Shown one piece after another: positions 8,082 to 17,337 of a DNA stretch of 64,000 nucleotides (its first letter is position 1; every line of letters begins with the position of its first letter). The stretch is taken from assembly GCA_910579035.1 (NCBI GenBank), contig CAJTSR010000004.1, positions 1 to 64,000 of the forward strand. Reading direction: 5' to 3'. This stretch comes from an uncultured Muribaculaceae bacterium. GTDB lineage: Bacteria; Bacteroidota; Bacteroidia; Bacteroidales; Muribaculaceae. The notes under the pieces are model-generated. The model was given only the letters and a program-made list of their open reading frames with translations. It did no database searches and was not told the DNA's origin. Position numbers and translations under genes: made by a program.

Positions 8082-8778
8082 AGCCGAAACCCTGGCGGGT
8101 GACTATATATTTGTCGTAGCCGCCGAGCTTCTTACGAAGACGGGTGATATTGGTGTCGATAGTGCGCTCTGTGACAACAACTTCGTCGCCCCACACATTG
8201 TGGATTATTTCTTCGCGGGAATATATGCGGTTGCGGTGCGTGAGGAAGAAGAGCAGAATGTCGAACTCGGTGCGTGTAAGCGGCAGTTTTTCGCCCTCGA
8301 GATAGCACTCCTTGTAGTTGCGGTCGATTCTGAGGTCGCGGAAAGTGACGTCCGACTCATAGATAGACTCCTGCTCGATAATATCGGACGCCGAACGCTT
8401 GGCTGTAGCCCCGGCACGCCTCAGAACTGCGCGCACACGGGCAAGCACCTCGCCTATCACAAACGGCTTCGTAACATAGTCGTCGGCACCTATGTTTAGT
8501 CCCTTTACCACGAAGTCCTCGCCCGACAATGCCGAGCAGAACAGCATCGGGGTTTCTTCCGTTTCTGTGACATTCCGGACACGCTTTGCAAAATCAAAGC
8601 CGCTCAGCTTGTCCATCATTATATCTACGAGAAAGAGCGAATATACCGACAAATCCATATCGAGGGCCTCTTCTGCGCTATAAGCACAATCTACCTCGTA
8701 GCCTTCTTTTTCAAGATTAAACTTAAGGATTTCGCATAATGCTTCTTCATCGTCAATTACTAATATTCTGGCTCTCAT
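8059..8778 (-). CDS. OmpR-family response regulator
   Basis: A 239-residue regulator. The receiver has the acidic pocket (LVIDDEEALC), phospho-acceptor D52 in FLVDIMMDKLSG, and TKPF after ADDYV. The C-terminal winged helix has LPLTRTEFDILLFFL and VTERTIDTNITRLRKKLG. An upstream in-frame GTG at 8814 would add 12 residues before MRARILV; the ATG at 8778 is chosen because receivers begin a few residues before the first beta strand. The kinase gene overlaps its 3' end, so they form one system. The gap upstream (8779-9031) holds only AT-rich sequence and one hairpin; no clear promoter was found. Confidence 0.9.
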   Translation of the reverse strand: MRARILVIDDEEALCEILKFNLEKEGYEVDCAYSAEEALDMDLSVYSLFLVDIMMDKLSGFDFAKRVRNVTETEETPMLFCSALSGEDFVVKGLNIGADDYVTKPFVIGEVLARVRAVLRRAGATAKRSASDIIEQESIYESDVTFRDLRIDRNYKECYLEGEKLPLTRTEFDILLFFLTHRNRIYSREEIIHNVWGDEVVVTERTIDTNITRLRKKLGGYDKYIVTRQGFGYGFKEKN

Positions 8779-9005
8779 ATGTATTATATATCTTTCGGTA
8801 TAAAATAATTCCACATGCGAAGCGCCGCCAGGCGCTCCCTGAACAACTTTACAAGCCCGAAATTACTAATTTTTAGCGTAAAACCGAGTTAAAATAAGTT
8901 AATCAGACCGTATACCTCGAACCGCACTGCAAGAATATTGTTATATAAGTACAATTACTAATTGCACTGTGTTTTTCATGGTATTAGATTTAAGGTTAAA
9001 GATTT

Positions 9006-9027
9006 TCGGTTGTCGTGAGACAGCCGA
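9006..9027 (-). terminator. Hairpin after apbE
   Basis: TCGGTTGTC pairs with GACAGCCGA (one G-T pair, 4-base loop), just past the apbE stop. The T-run is better on the plus strand (TTTTTT), where no gene precedes it, so direction is uncertain. Confidence 0.5.
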
Positions 9028-9031
9028 TTTT

Positions 9032-10030
9032 TTATTTTACCATAAACGCATCAAATCCGCCTGTCTGCACGCTTACAAAGCCCGAGTCTGGCGCCGCCAC
9101 TATCAGAAGGCCTTCGGCACCGGACTCAGACAGCATATCTAGCGCTTCGCCTTTGCCCATAGTCATACACGCTGTGGCAAGCGCATCTGCAAGTGCGCAA
9201 TCAGTAGCAAGCACCGTGGCAGACAGCACCTCGGAAATAGCCGGATAACCCGTCAATGGCGACAAAGTGTGTCCGTAGGGCTTACCCTTGGCATCATACC
9301 TGAAATTACGGTAGTTGCCCGACGTTGCCACTGCCATATTTTCAGGGCCAAGCTGCAATATTCCGAAACGGCGGTGAGCAATTCCACCGACCGGCGCATC
9401 GACCTGAATCCGCCACTGACGCCCGCGCGGGCTGAGCCCCTTTACCCGTATCTCTCCGCCAATCTCTATCATATAACGGTCCACCCCGTTGCGGTCGAAC
9501 ATCTCGGCAATACAATCCACCCCGTAGCCTTTGGCCACTGATGAAAAATCAAAACGCGTATCCGCACTTTTACGAACTACTTTGCCGTCGGAACCAACGG
9601 AGCATTCGCCAAGCCCAACAGCCCCTAACGCAGCCTCTACATCTGCCTCCGAAGGCTGCGACTCAGGCTCCGCTGTTCCGAACCCCCATAAATCGCATAG
9701 CGGGGCCACCGTCGGGTCATAACGGCCGTCCGACAACTCCCACACACGGCGCGAGATCTCAAAAACAGTTCTAAAATGAGCATCTGCCACATCAAGCTCT
9801 CCACGGTTGATTTTAGACACCGTAGAACCGTTATTGAACATAGATAACGTTTCATCTACAAGGCGCATAGACGCAAGCACCGAATCATCGAGTGGTCGCT
9901 CCGAGGCATACACAATGTGGTAGGTCGTGCCCCACGTTTCGCCATCACACGATAAAAAATCACCACCACAGCTTGCAAATGTCAAATATAATGCCGATAT
10001 TAGCGGCAGACTTATAAAAATTCGTTTCAT
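9032..10030 (-). CDS. apbE: FAD:protein FMN transferase (lipoprotein)
   Basis: ApbE moves FMN from FAD onto a Thr in target proteins such as subunits of the Na+-translocating NQR and RNF complexes. The 332-residue protein has a lipoprotein signal with lipobox TFASC near residue 20, so it faces the periplasm. Family motifs: WGTTYHIVY near the mature start, LCDLWGFG, DFSSVAKGYGVD, IEIGGEIRVKG, VATSGNYRNF, and the metal/FAD-binding ATDCALADALATACM. Length is normal. It is monocistronic, divergent from the DJ-1-like gene. No nqr or rnf genes are in the window. Confidence 0.93.
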   Translation of the reverse strand: MKRIFISLPLISALYLTFASCGGDFLSCDGETWGTTYHIVYASERPLDDSVLASMRLVDETLSMFNNGSTVSKINRGELDVADAHFRTVFEISRRVWELSDGRYDPTVAPLCDLWGFGTAEPESQPSEADVEAALGAVGLGECSVGSDGKVVRKSADTRFDFSSVAKGYGVDCIAEMFDRNGVDRYMIEIGGEIRVKGLSPRGRQWRIQVDAPVGGIAHRRFGILQLGPENMAVATSGNYRNFRYDAKGKPYGHTLSPLTGYPAISEVLSATVLATDCALADALATACMTMGKGEALDMLSESGAEGLLIVAAPDSGFVSVQTGGFDAFMVK

Positions 10031-10051
10031 TCCGTAAAATTAACAGACCTC

Positions 10052-10059
10052 CAAAATTA
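10052..10059 (-). promoter_or_regulatory. apbE promoter -7 element
   Basis: On the minus strand TAATTTTG matches TAnnTTTG, 22 bp before the apbE ATG. No clear -33 element is seen. Confidence 0.45.
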
Positions 10060-10180
10060 AGAAAAATCCACAAGCTCGCGAACATTCTTTGGTGAAAGAT
10101 TGTTTATTACTCGCAACCAACTCCTCTAATCAAGAATATATTACTAACCTCCGCCATACCGGAACCGAAAACGCAGAATT

Positions 10181-10753
10181 ATGCAACGCTCGTTTATTTT
10201 CCTTGCAGAAGGATTTGAAGAAATTGAAGCCCTGACCGTAGTCGATGTAATGCGTCGCGCAGGCATGGATATCAAGACTGTATCAATAGGCGCCGACCGC
10301 AAAGTTGCCGGCGCCCACGGAATAACCGTTGAAGCCGACCTCCTCTTTAAAGAAGCGGACTTCGACCATTCAGAATGGCTCATACTCCCCGGCGGAATGC
10401 CCGGCGCCACCAACCTCCACGAATTTACAGCTCTCGGCGACTTGCTCAAAGTACACAAAGGCAAGATTGCAGCCATCTGTGCCGCTCCGGCTGTGGTTTT
10501 AGCCCCCCTTGGCATACTTCAGGGCAAAGAAGCCACATGCTATCCAGGCTTTGAAGCCGAATGCAAAGCAGGCGGCGCCAAGATGCGCGATGTACCCGTA
10601 ATGGTGCTTCCCGATATTATTACAGCAAACGGCCCGAGCGCCGCACTGCGTTTTGCTCTGGCTATCGTAGCCAACTCCCTCGGCGACAGCGCCGCCCAGC
10701 AGGTAGGCTCAGCCATGCTCTTCTACCCCAAATCGATGAACTTCTACTTCTAA
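10181..10753 (+). CDS. DJ-1/PfpI family protein (YajL/ThiJ-like)
   Basis: A 190-residue protein of the DJ-1/PfpI superfamily. It has the acidic residue near the N terminus (LAEGFEEIEALT, Glu15 or 16) and the nucleophile elbow with C100 in KIAAICAAPAVVL, plus GGMPGATNL. Relatives act in oxidative stress defence, as chaperones or as glyoxalase-like enzymes; which applies here cannot be told from sequence. It lies near catalase and other redox genes. It is followed by a strong terminator, so it is monocistronic. Confidence 0.9.
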   Translation: MQRSFIFLAEGFEEIEALTVVDVMRRAGMDIKTVSIGADRKVAGAHGITVEADLLFKEADFDHSEWLILPGGMPGATNLHEFTALGDLLKVHKGKIAAICAAPAVVLAPLGILQGKEATCYPGFEAECKAGGAKMRDVPVMVLPDIITANGPSAALRFALAIVANSLGDSAAQQVGSAMLFYPKSMNFYF

Positions 10754-10778
10754 CCGCCAAAATCCGACACACACCACA

Positions 10779-10812
10779 AGCTCCGGGCGCCACAACCGCC
10801 CGGAGCTTTTAT
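10779..10812 (+). terminator. Terminator after the DJ-1-like gene
   Basis: An 11-bp perfect stem (AGCTCCGGGCG with CGCCCGGAGCT) with a 7-base loop, followed directly by TTTT. Confidence 0.85.
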
Positions 10813-10922
10813 TTTCTACACATATCGCGTAATTATCTGATTTTGTGCAAAACACATTTCCCAGAGGGTTCATTTGGGGAAGTTCCACATTTTTCTGAGG
10901 TTTCGCCATAATTTGAGGGCTG

Positions 10923-10987
10923 TTTAGCCTATGGCGTTCTTGATAATTGAACATTTCGGAAAGGCTAAATGTTAGACTTATGTTCAA
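10923..10987 (+). promoter_or_regulatory. Interleaved inverted repeats in the lipoprotein leader
   Basis: TTTAGCC (10923-10929) pairs with GGCTAAA (10963-10969), and TTGAACAT (10947-10954) pairs with ATGTTCAA (10980-10987). The stems interleave, so they could form a pseudoknot or two alternative folds just before the start at 11006. Stems are short, so chance is possible. Confidence 0.25.
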
Positions 10988-11005
10988 CTACAATATGGAT
11001 ACAAA

Positions 11006-11527
11006 ATGAAAAAGTTAGCAACACTATTCGTCGCAAGCGCTGTAGTAGCTTTCGCCTCTACCTCATGCGGCACCAAATCAGCTCAGGCAGAATCAACCTC
11101 CGACCTAAAGACTAAAATTGAGAATTGCACCAACCCCGACAGCCTGAAAGTTTACGTGGCAGAGGCTCAGGCTTATGCCCAGAAACTTGTTAAAGAAGGA
11201 AAGGTGGAAGAAGCCAAGAAATATCTCGATCAGATCGAACCCGTGGTCAAGAGTAAGATTCCAGCTCTTGCCGGCACTTTCGACGCCGTAAACGGCGCGC
11301 TCGACAAAGCTGAAGCCTCCGCTTCCGACAAAGCCGAAGATGCCAAAGATGCAGCATCTGCCGCAGTCGACAGCGTGGGGTCAGCCGCCTCTCAGGCCGC
11401 TGACGCCGTAAGCCAAAAAGCCTCGGAAGTAAAGGACGCCGCAGCTGAAAAAGTGCAGGAAGCCAAGGAAGCCACTGCCGACGCCGCACAGAAAGGCGCC
11501 GACAAGGTGAAAGAACTTCTCAAGTAA
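11006..11527 (+). CDS. Small lipoprotein with amphipathic helical repeats
   Basis: Not assigned to a characterised family. The 173-residue protein has a lipoprotein signal with lipobox STSC (Cys21). Residues about 30-95 form a helical region (LKVYVAEAQAYAQKLVKEGK). From about 95 to the end it is an Ala/Lys/Asp/Glu-rich tract of roughly 11-residue units (KAEDAKDAASAA, KASEVKDAAAEK, KVQEAKEATADA), similar in composition to LEA or apolipoprotein-like stress proteins. It is probably attached to the outer or inner membrane facing the periplasm. Its position between a DJ-1-like gene and catalase suggests, but does not show, a stress role. A 15-bp hairpin follows the gene. Confidence 0.8.
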   Translation: MKKLATLFVASAVVAFASTSCGTKSAQAESTSDLKTKIENCTNPDSLKVYVAEAQAYAQKLVKEGKVEEAKKYLDQIEPVVKSKIPALAGTFDAVNGALDKAEASASDKAEDAKDAASAAVDSVGSAASQAADAVSQKASEVKDAAAEKVQEAKEATADAAQKGADKVKELLK

Positions 11528-11546
11528 GCGTCAACAACGACGCGCA

Positions 11547-11589
11547 GCAGGCAACGCCGCGGCTTTATCGGAGTCGCGGCGTTGCCTGC
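11547..11589 (+). terminator. Hairpin after the lipoprotein gene
   Basis: A 15-bp perfect stem (11547-11561 with 11575-11589, core GGCAACGCCGCG) 20 bp after the stop. A T-run is lacking, but the stem is very stable. Confidence 0.6.
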
Positions 11590-11660
11590 CATATTGCCGT
11601 GCCTGAACAAATCATTTTTCAGATACGTTTAAGTAGAGCATAACCATTTAATATCTCTAT

Positions 11661-13175
11661 ATGGATAAACGAAAACTTACCGCAGAAAACGGCAGGCCCA
11701 TTGCCGACAATCAAAACATACAAACTGCCGGCGAACGTGGCCCGGTACTGCTTCAGGACCCGTGGTACACCGAAAAGATTGCTCACTTCGACCGCGAGGT
11801 AATACCCGAAAGACGCATGCACGCCAAAGGTTCGGGAGCATTCGGCACCTTCACTGTCACAAACGACATCACCGAATTTACCCGCGCGTCCATATTCTCC
11901 GCCGTCGGCAAAAAGACTGAATGCCTTGTGCGTTTCTCAACTGTGGCCGGAGAGCGAGGCGCAGCCGATGCCGAAAGAGATATCAGAGGATTCGCAATAA
12001 AATTCTATACCGACGAAGGCAACTGGGATCTTGTGGGCAACAACACGCCCGTGTTCTTCCTGCGCGACCCATTGAAGTTTCCCGACCTCAACCACGCCAT
12101 AAAGCGCGATCCGAGAACCGGTATGCGCAACCCCACGAACAACTGGGACTTCTGGACTCTGATTCCAGAAGCCCTGCATCAGGTGACAATCTCTATGTCG
12201 CCCCGGGGAATCCCGGCATCATTCCGCCATATGCACGGCTTCGGAAGCCATACATACAGTTTCTACAACCACGAAAACAAACGCATATGGGTCAAATTCC
12301 ACTTCAGGACACTGCAAGGCATCAAGAACCTTACCGACAAAGAAGCCGAGGAAGTAATAGCCAAAGACCGCGAGTCGAACCAGCGCGACCTCTTCGAGGC
12401 CATAGAGCGCGGCGACTATCCCCGCTGGCTGCTGCAGGTGCAGCTGATGACCGAAGAGGAGGCCAAAAGATACCATATCAATCCATTCGACCTAACAAAG
12501 GTATGGTATCACAAAGATTTCCCGCTTCGCGATGTGGGCATTCTCGAACTGAACCGCAACCCGGAGAACTTCTTCGCAGAAATCGAGCAAGCGGCGTTCA
12601 ATCCTATGAACATAGTTGAAGGAATAGGATTCTCTCCCGACAAGATGCTGCAAGGGCGTCTGTTCTCATACGGCGACGCACAGCGTTACAGGCTCGGCGT
12701 AAACCACAATCTCATTCCCGTGAACCGTCCGAAGTGCCCCTTCCACTCCTATCACCGCGACGGACAGATGCGCACCGACGACAACCTGGGCCGAACCTTG
12801 GCTTACGAGCCAAACAGCTTCGGAGAATGGCAGGACTCCCCCGCCCTGAAAGAGCCCCCGCTCGAATTACACGGCGCCGCATACAACTACGACGAACGGG
12901 AATACGACGACGATTATTACACCCAGCCCGGCAAGCTGTGGCGCCTTATGCCGCCGGAAGAACAGACCCAGACCTGCGAAAACACAGCAAGGGCGATGGA
13001 AGGCGTGCCCTTGTTTATAAAGCAGCGCCACGTAAGAGCCTGCCACAATGCCGACCCCGGCTATGGCGTCAAATTGGCCAAAGCGCTCGGCATAAGCCTT
13101 GACGAGGCGCTCGTGGCAGAAGACCCGGCGCACCCCAAATGGGACAAGCGCAATCTTTCCGCCGATAAAAAATAG
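11661..13175 (+). CDS. katA: Catalase (small-subunit, monofunctional)
   Basis: Heme enzyme that converts H2O2 to water and oxygen in the cytoplasm. The 504-residue length is that of clade 3 catalases. The distal His lies in [14 protein letters not shown] (H54), the distal Asn in [12 protein letters not shown], and the proximal heme-ligand Tyr in [14 protein letters not shown]. The conserved [20 protein letters not shown] segment is complete. The ATG at 11661 has no upstream in-frame rival. A weak TACGTTTA at 11624 may be its promoter. It ends at a shared terminator facing feoAB. Confidence 0.97.
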   Translation: MDKRKLTAENGRPIADNQNIQTAGERGPVLLQDPWYTEKIAHFDREVIPERRMHAKGSGAFGTFTVTNDITEFTRASIFSAVGKKTECLVRFSTVAGERGAADAERDIRGFAIKFYTDEGNWDLVGNNTPVFFLRDPLKFPDLNHAIKRDPRTGMRNPTNNWDFWTLIPEALHQVTISMSPRGIPASFRHMHGFGSHTYSFYNHENKRIWVKFHFRTLQGIKNLTDKEAEEVIAKDRESNQRDLFEAIERGDYPRWLLQVQLMTEEEAKRYHINPFDLTKVWYHKDFPLRDVGILELNRNPENFFAEIEQAAFNPMNIVEGIGFSPDKMLQGRLFSYGDAQRYRLGVNHNLIPVNRPKCPFHSYHRDGQMRTDDNLGRTLAYEPNSFGEWQDSPALKEPPLELHGAAYNYDEREYDDDYYTQPGKLWRLMPPEEQTQTCENTARAMEGVPLFIKQRHVRACHNADPGYGVKLAKALGISLDEALVAEDPAHPKWDKRNLSADKK

Positions 13176-13188
13176 CAAACAGACCCAA

Positions 13189-13231
13189 AAGCGCCCCCTT
13201 GGAAATAAAGGAATCTTCCAAGGGGACGCTT
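13189..13231. terminator. Bidirectional terminator katA / feoAB
   Basis: A 16-bp stem with one mismatch (13189-13204 with 13216-13231) between convergent genes, with A-rich sequence on one side and T-rich on the other. Confidence 0.75.
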
Positions 13232-13253
13232 ATATCTTAGAACGGCAGCTATC

Positions 13254-15785
13254 TTAGAACAGCAGCGCGAGCCTGTACACGCCCCAGGCGATGAGCCAGG
13301 CTATCACGGTATTGTACGCCACGCTGAACGCGCCGTATTTCCACGAGCCTGTTTCGCGGCATATGGCTGCGACAGTGGCAATACACGGGCAATACAGCAA
13401 TATGAACACCAAAAAAGCCAATGCCGCCGCAGGTGTGAAATCAGGAAGCCCCGTCGACGGGTTCGGCGCCGTCAGCCGTTCGCCAAGGCGCGCATCGCTC
13501 ACAGTTTCGTCATTTGTATAAAGCACACCGAGGGTCGACACAACTATTTCCTTGGCCGGAACACCGGCAAGAGCGGCCACAGAGGCGCGCCAGTGAAATC
13601 CGAGAGGTTCCATCACTGGATTTATGGCTTTTCCGGCCATTTCGAGATATGAGTCGCGCGACGGGTCAATGCGGGTATCGTCGACCGAGGCCGACGGCAT
13701 TGCGGCAGCATCATCTCGCAGCGGGAAGTAATTGAGCGCCCACACTATAATGCTTGCAAACAATATGATGCCGCCCATCTTCTTTACATATTGCACGCCT
13801 TTGGCCCATGTGTGGCTTACCGATGCCCTCAGGGTGGGCATACGGTACGGCGGCAGCTCCATTACGAAAGGCGTTTCATCTTTATGGAACAGGAAGCGAC
13901 GCAACAGACGTGCCGTAATCACGCCCACGGCAATGCCTCCGAGGTACATACCCAAAAGCACGAGCGCGCCGCGCCCGTCGAAGAAAGTGCCAACCATCAG
14001 AACATACAGCGGCAGACGCGCCGAACAGGACATAAACGGGTTTATAAGTATCGTTATCAGCCTGCTTGAACGGCTTTCGATCGCACGAGAGGCCATAATG
14101 GCGGGCACGTTGCAGCCGAAGCCCATAATCAGCGGAATAAAAGACTTGCCATGGAGGCCGATACGGTGCATCAGCTTGTCCATAATGAAGGCGGCACGCG
14201 CCATATAGCCCGTATCCTCCATAAACGAAATGCAGAAATACAGGATGAGTATGTTCGGCAAAAACACTATCACCCCGCCGACTCCGCCGATAATGCCGTC
14301 GGCCACCATATCCTTAAGAGGCCCGTCGTGCATAAGCTTGTCGACAACATCGCTGAGCCACCCTACCGCGCCCTCTATCCATTCCATAGGGTACTGCCCG
14401 AGCACAAATGTGGCCCAGAATATGAAGAACATTATGAGAATGAATATGGGAAATCCGAGCAGCTTGTTGGTGGCCAAAGAGTCGAGCACCCTTGTGGTTC
14501 TGCCCCCGGCACGCTTTCCCGGCACATATGTTTCAGCGAGCGCGCCGGCTATGAAACCGTACTTGGCCGCAGCCACCATCGACGATATATCCTCGTCGTG
14601 CAGCGACTCTATATGCCCGCGCAGTTTGTCACGCATCAGCACAATCGGGCTGTCTGCTCCGGCACGCACATGCTCGCGCCAGTCGTGGCGGCCACAGGAC
14701 GACTCTCCGCAGCAATCCCGCCGAAACATGCGCGACCAAAACCCTCGCTTGCCGGGGCGGCAGGCCGACGACTTATCTTCTGCCGTCTTTTCCCCTGCCG
14801 GTATCTCGTCCTCTATGCGGTGGTCGCCTTCGAGCAGCTTAATGGCAAGATAGCGAGGCGAGAACTGCTTGTTCATTGCCGGAGATGCCTTTATCATATC
14901 CACGAGCTGCCTTATGGCCCCCTCTATATCATTGCCAAGATTCACATGGATATGGCGCACGGTGTCATCGTGCCCCTCGAACACTGCCACAACCTTGTCG
15001 AACAACGCCTTTATGCCTTCGCCGGTCTTAGCCACGATGGGAATCATAGGCACACCTATCATCGCGCCAAGGCTGTCGTAGTCAAGACTACCGCCCCGGG
15101 CGCGCACCTCGTCGTACATATTGAGGGCTATCACCATGCTGCGGTCCATGTCTATCAGCTCGGTGGTAAGAAAGAGATTGCGCTCAAGGTTAGAGCTGTC
15201 TACAACGTTTATTATCACATCGGGCGTGTTGTCGCTCAGATATTGCCGCACATAAAGCTCTTCGGGCGAGTAGCAGGTAAGCGAATATGTGCCGGGGAGG
15301 TCGACAATGTTTATGCGGTAGTCACCGTGGATAAAATATCCTTCTTTGGCATCGACAGTCACGCCGCTATAGTTCCCCACATGCTCCTTGGCGCCGGATG
15401 CCATATTGAACAGCGAAGTCTTGCCGCAATTCGGATTCCCTATCAGAGCCACATTTATTATATGCCGCTCATGATGATAAGCCGTGCGTGCGGCAATATC
15501 CGCCTCCGAAACTCCGGACGACGCCACAGCCATCGACCCGAGCGACACGGCTTCTTCCGGGCTGACCTTCACCACTTCTACCAAATCGGCCTCAGACGCG
15601 CGTAGCGACACCTCGTAGCCCATTATGCTGTATTTGATGGGGTCGTGCAGCGGCGCGTGGAGCAGAACTTTCACAGCATGGCCTCGCACAAAGCCCATCT
15701 CTATAACACGCTTGCGGAACGCACCGTGTCCCAGCACCTTAACAACAATCCCGGTTTCGCCGGTGCGTAATTGCGACAATTTCAT
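13254..15785 (-). CDS. feoB: Ferrous iron transporter, FeoA-FeoB fusion
   Basis: Inner-membrane Fe2+ uptake protein of 843 residues. Residues 1-75 are a FeoA (SH3-like) domain (LRTGETGIVVKVLG, MGYEVSLRASEADLVEV). Residues about 108-280 are the FeoB G domain: G1 GNPNCGKTS (116-124), the switch region YSGVTVDAKEG, G3 DLPGTYS and G4 NMYDE. A helical region follows, then a linker with a Cys cluster (RDCCGESSC, about residues 360-368), and the membrane channel with GFGCNVPAI and two Gate repeats. FeoA and FeoB are separate in many bacteria and fused in Bacteroidota. No fur or feoC gene is adjacent. Confidence 0.95.
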   Translation of the reverse strand: MKLSQLRTGETGIVVKVLGHGAFRKRVIEMGFVRGHAVKVLLHAPLHDPIKYSIMGYEVSLRASEADLVEVVKVSPEEAVSLGSMAVASSGVSEADIAARTAYHHERHIINVALIGNPNCGKTSLFNMASGAKEHVGNYSGVTVDAKEGYFIHGDYRINIVDLPGTYSLTCYSPEELYVRQYLSDNTPDVIINVVDSSNLERNLFLTTELIDMDRSMVIALNMYDEVRARGGSLDYDSLGAMIGVPMIPIVAKTGEGIKALFDKVVAVFEGHDDTVRHIHVNLGNDIEGAIRQLVDMIKASPAMNKQFSPRYLAIKLLEGDHRIEDEIPAGEKTAEDKSSACRPGKRGFWSRMFRRDCCGESSCGRHDWREHVRAGADSPIVLMRDKLRGHIESLHDEDISSMVAAAKYGFIAGALAETYVPGKRAGGRTTRVLDSLATNKLLGFPIFILIMFFIFWATFVLGQYPMEWIEGAVGWLSDVVDKLMHDGPLKDMVADGIIGGVGGVIVFLPNILILYFCISFMEDTGYMARAAFIMDKLMHRIGLHGKSFIPLIMGFGCNVPAIMASRAIESRSSRLITILINPFMSCSARLPLYVLMVGTFFDGRGALVLLGMYLGGIAVGVITARLLRRFLFHKDETPFVMELPPYRMPTLRASVSHTWAKGVQYVKKMGGIILFASIIVWALNYFPLRDDAAAMPSASVDDTRIDPSRDSYLEMAGKAINPVMEPLGFHWRASVAALAGVPAKEIVVSTLGVLYTNDETVSDARLGERLTAPNPSTGLPDFTPAAALAFLVFILLYCPCIATVAAICRETGSWKYGAFSVAYNTVIAWLIAWGVYRLALLF

Positions 15786-15908
15786 TCTATATCAATCTCT
15801 TTTTCAATATGCAAATTTGCGAATAATTCCTATTATAAACAAGGACGGCGCATACCCTGTTCCCGGTATTTTTAATATAACAAGGCTTCCCAATCCGCAA
15901 AAGATTCG

Positions 15909-15916
15909 TAATTTTG
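15909..15916 (+). promoter_or_regulatory. Promoter -7 element directly before the permease start
   Basis: TAATTTTG matches TAnnTTTG and ends 6 nt before the ATG at 15923. If used, the transcript would begin at or within a base or two of the start codon, so it would be leaderless. The -33 element is weak. The 15786-15913 gap has no other feature. Confidence 0.5.
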
Positions 15917-15922
15917 TGCCAT

Positions 15923-17167
15923 ATGAATGTATCATACTGGATATCGCGCCGGCTCCGCCTCGGAGGCAAGGGCAGCTCGGCGGGTGTTGTCATCGCCGTT
16001 GCGGGCGTCGCATTGGCTGTTATGGTTATGGAGTTTACTCTGGCAATAGTGGTAGGTTTCAAAGACCAGATTCAGGCAAAATTAGCCGGGTTCGACGCCC
16101 AGATAAGCGTATACGGAGCCTACGACCCGTATACCGGCAGCCGGCAGCCATATGTAAGCGCCACCCCGCAGTTAGAAAAAGTGCTGGCAGATGCCCTTCC
16201 CGACACAGAACGGCGCCTTGCCGTACGCCAGCCGGGAATCATTAAAACCGACAATGATTTTGAAGGCATAATGTTTATCGGTCAGGCTCCGGGCAGCAAT
16301 TTTGACTTCGAGAAGTCGAATATCATCGCTGGCTCGTGGCCTGACTACGCCTCCGACAGCTGCCGCAACAGCATAGTCATATCCGAGGCCACGGCTTCAG
16401 CCCTCGGCCTCGACGTGGGCGACAAGGTATATTCCACATTCATAATAGACGGCAACGTGAAAATGAGGCGCAACACCGTGGCGGCACTGTACCGAAGCAA
16501 TTTCGGAGAATACGACCGCACCGTGGCCTACGCGTCGCTCGCCGGGCTGCAAAGCGTGTGCGGCATCGACAGCATCTCAGGATCCCGCATAGACATCCGG
16601 GGCCTCGCTCCTGAAAAAATATCGGAAGCGGGAGCAGCCCTTCAGCAAGCCCTTGTCGATGCCGTCGGCACAGGCGAGCTTGACGAGTACTACCCTGTCG
16701 AAACCATTGCCGAAAGCGGCGCCATATACTTCAGCTGGCTATCGCTGCTCGACACCAATGTGGCTGTAATATTCGTTCTGATGCTATGCGTGGCCGGATT
16801 CACGCTTGTGTCGAGCCTGTTTATTCTCATACTGGAACGCGTGAGCATGATAGGGGTGCTTCGCTCCTTAGGCGCCACAAAAGGAATTGTGAGGCGCATA
16901 TTTATCGACCTCGGCCTCAGAATCGTAGGCCTCGGCATGGTAATCGGCAACATACTCGGAATCGGCCTGCTGCTGGTGCAGAAGCACACGGGCGCCATAC
17001 CCCTCGACCCTGAAATGTATTATCTTGCCTCTGTCCCGGTAGAAATCAAACCGTGGGCCATGGTGGCGCTGAATATCGGCGTTGCGGCAGCAGCGTGGCT
17101 GATACTTATATTGCCGGCGCGGCTCGCCTCGGGAATCGACCCGGCCAAGACCGCAAGCTACGAGTGA
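15923..17167 (+). CDS. FtsX/LolC-type ABC transporter permease
   Basis: A 414-residue inner-membrane permease of the FtsX/MacB/LolCE superfamily. TM1 is about residues 22-45 (VVIAVAGVALAVMVMEFTLAIVV), a large periplasmic domain runs to about 265, and three TMs follow (about 275-300, 325-350, 380-405), the usual 1+3 layout. Relatives release lipoproteins from the inner membrane or move other lipophilic cargo. A matching ATPase gene is not adjacent, so the partner must be elsewhere. An in-frame TTG at 15914 lies inside the promoter, so the ATG at 15923 is used. Confidence 0.85.
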   Translation: MNVSYWISRRLRLGGKGSSAGVVIAVAGVALAVMVMEFTLAIVVGFKDQIQAKLAGFDAQISVYGAYDPYTGSRQPYVSATPQLEKVLADALPDTERRLAVRQPGIIKTDNDFEGIMFIGQAPGSNFDFEKSNIIAGSWPDYASDSCRNSIVISEATASALGLDVGDKVYSTFIIDGNVKMRRNTVAALYRSNFGEYDRTVAYASLAGLQSVCGIDSISGSRIDIRGLAPEKISEAGAALQQALVDAVGTGELDEYYPVETIAESGAIYFSWLSLLDTNVAVIFVLMLCVAGFTLVSSLFILILERVSMIGVLRSLGATKGIVRRIFIDLGLRIVGLGMVIGNILGIGLLLVQKHTGAIPLDPEMYYLASVPVEIKPWAMVALNIGVAAAAWLILILPARLASGIDPAKTASYE

Positions 17168-17303
17168 CACCATATGATTAATCCAAACAGACTCTTCAAT
17201 TGTTAAAGAAATACGGCGTTACTGCCGAGAGCCATTTCACACTTGTTGACACTCCTCAAATGTTAAGTTTCAATAAGTTTAAATGAGTTCGCCATTTATT
17301 CAT

Positions 17304-17311
17304 TATCTTTG
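17304..17311 (+). promoter_or_regulatory. rsfS promoter -7 element
   Basis: TATCTTTG matches TAnnTTTG, 26 nt before the rsfS ATG. It probably also drives ftsH and the DPP III gene. Confidence 0.5.
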
Positions 17312-17337
17312 CCTGAAATTTAAAGTTAATTTAATTA

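Noticed and set aside
8978..9151. 57-codon plus-strand frame across the apbE 3' end
   Set aside because: Mostly antisense to apbE, with no promoter and a hairpin inside it; no recognisable product.
14151..15605. Long open frame (484 codons) on the plus strand
   Set aside because: It is antisense to the FeoA-FeoB gene, whose motifs are complete; the frame is a product of GC-rich codon use.
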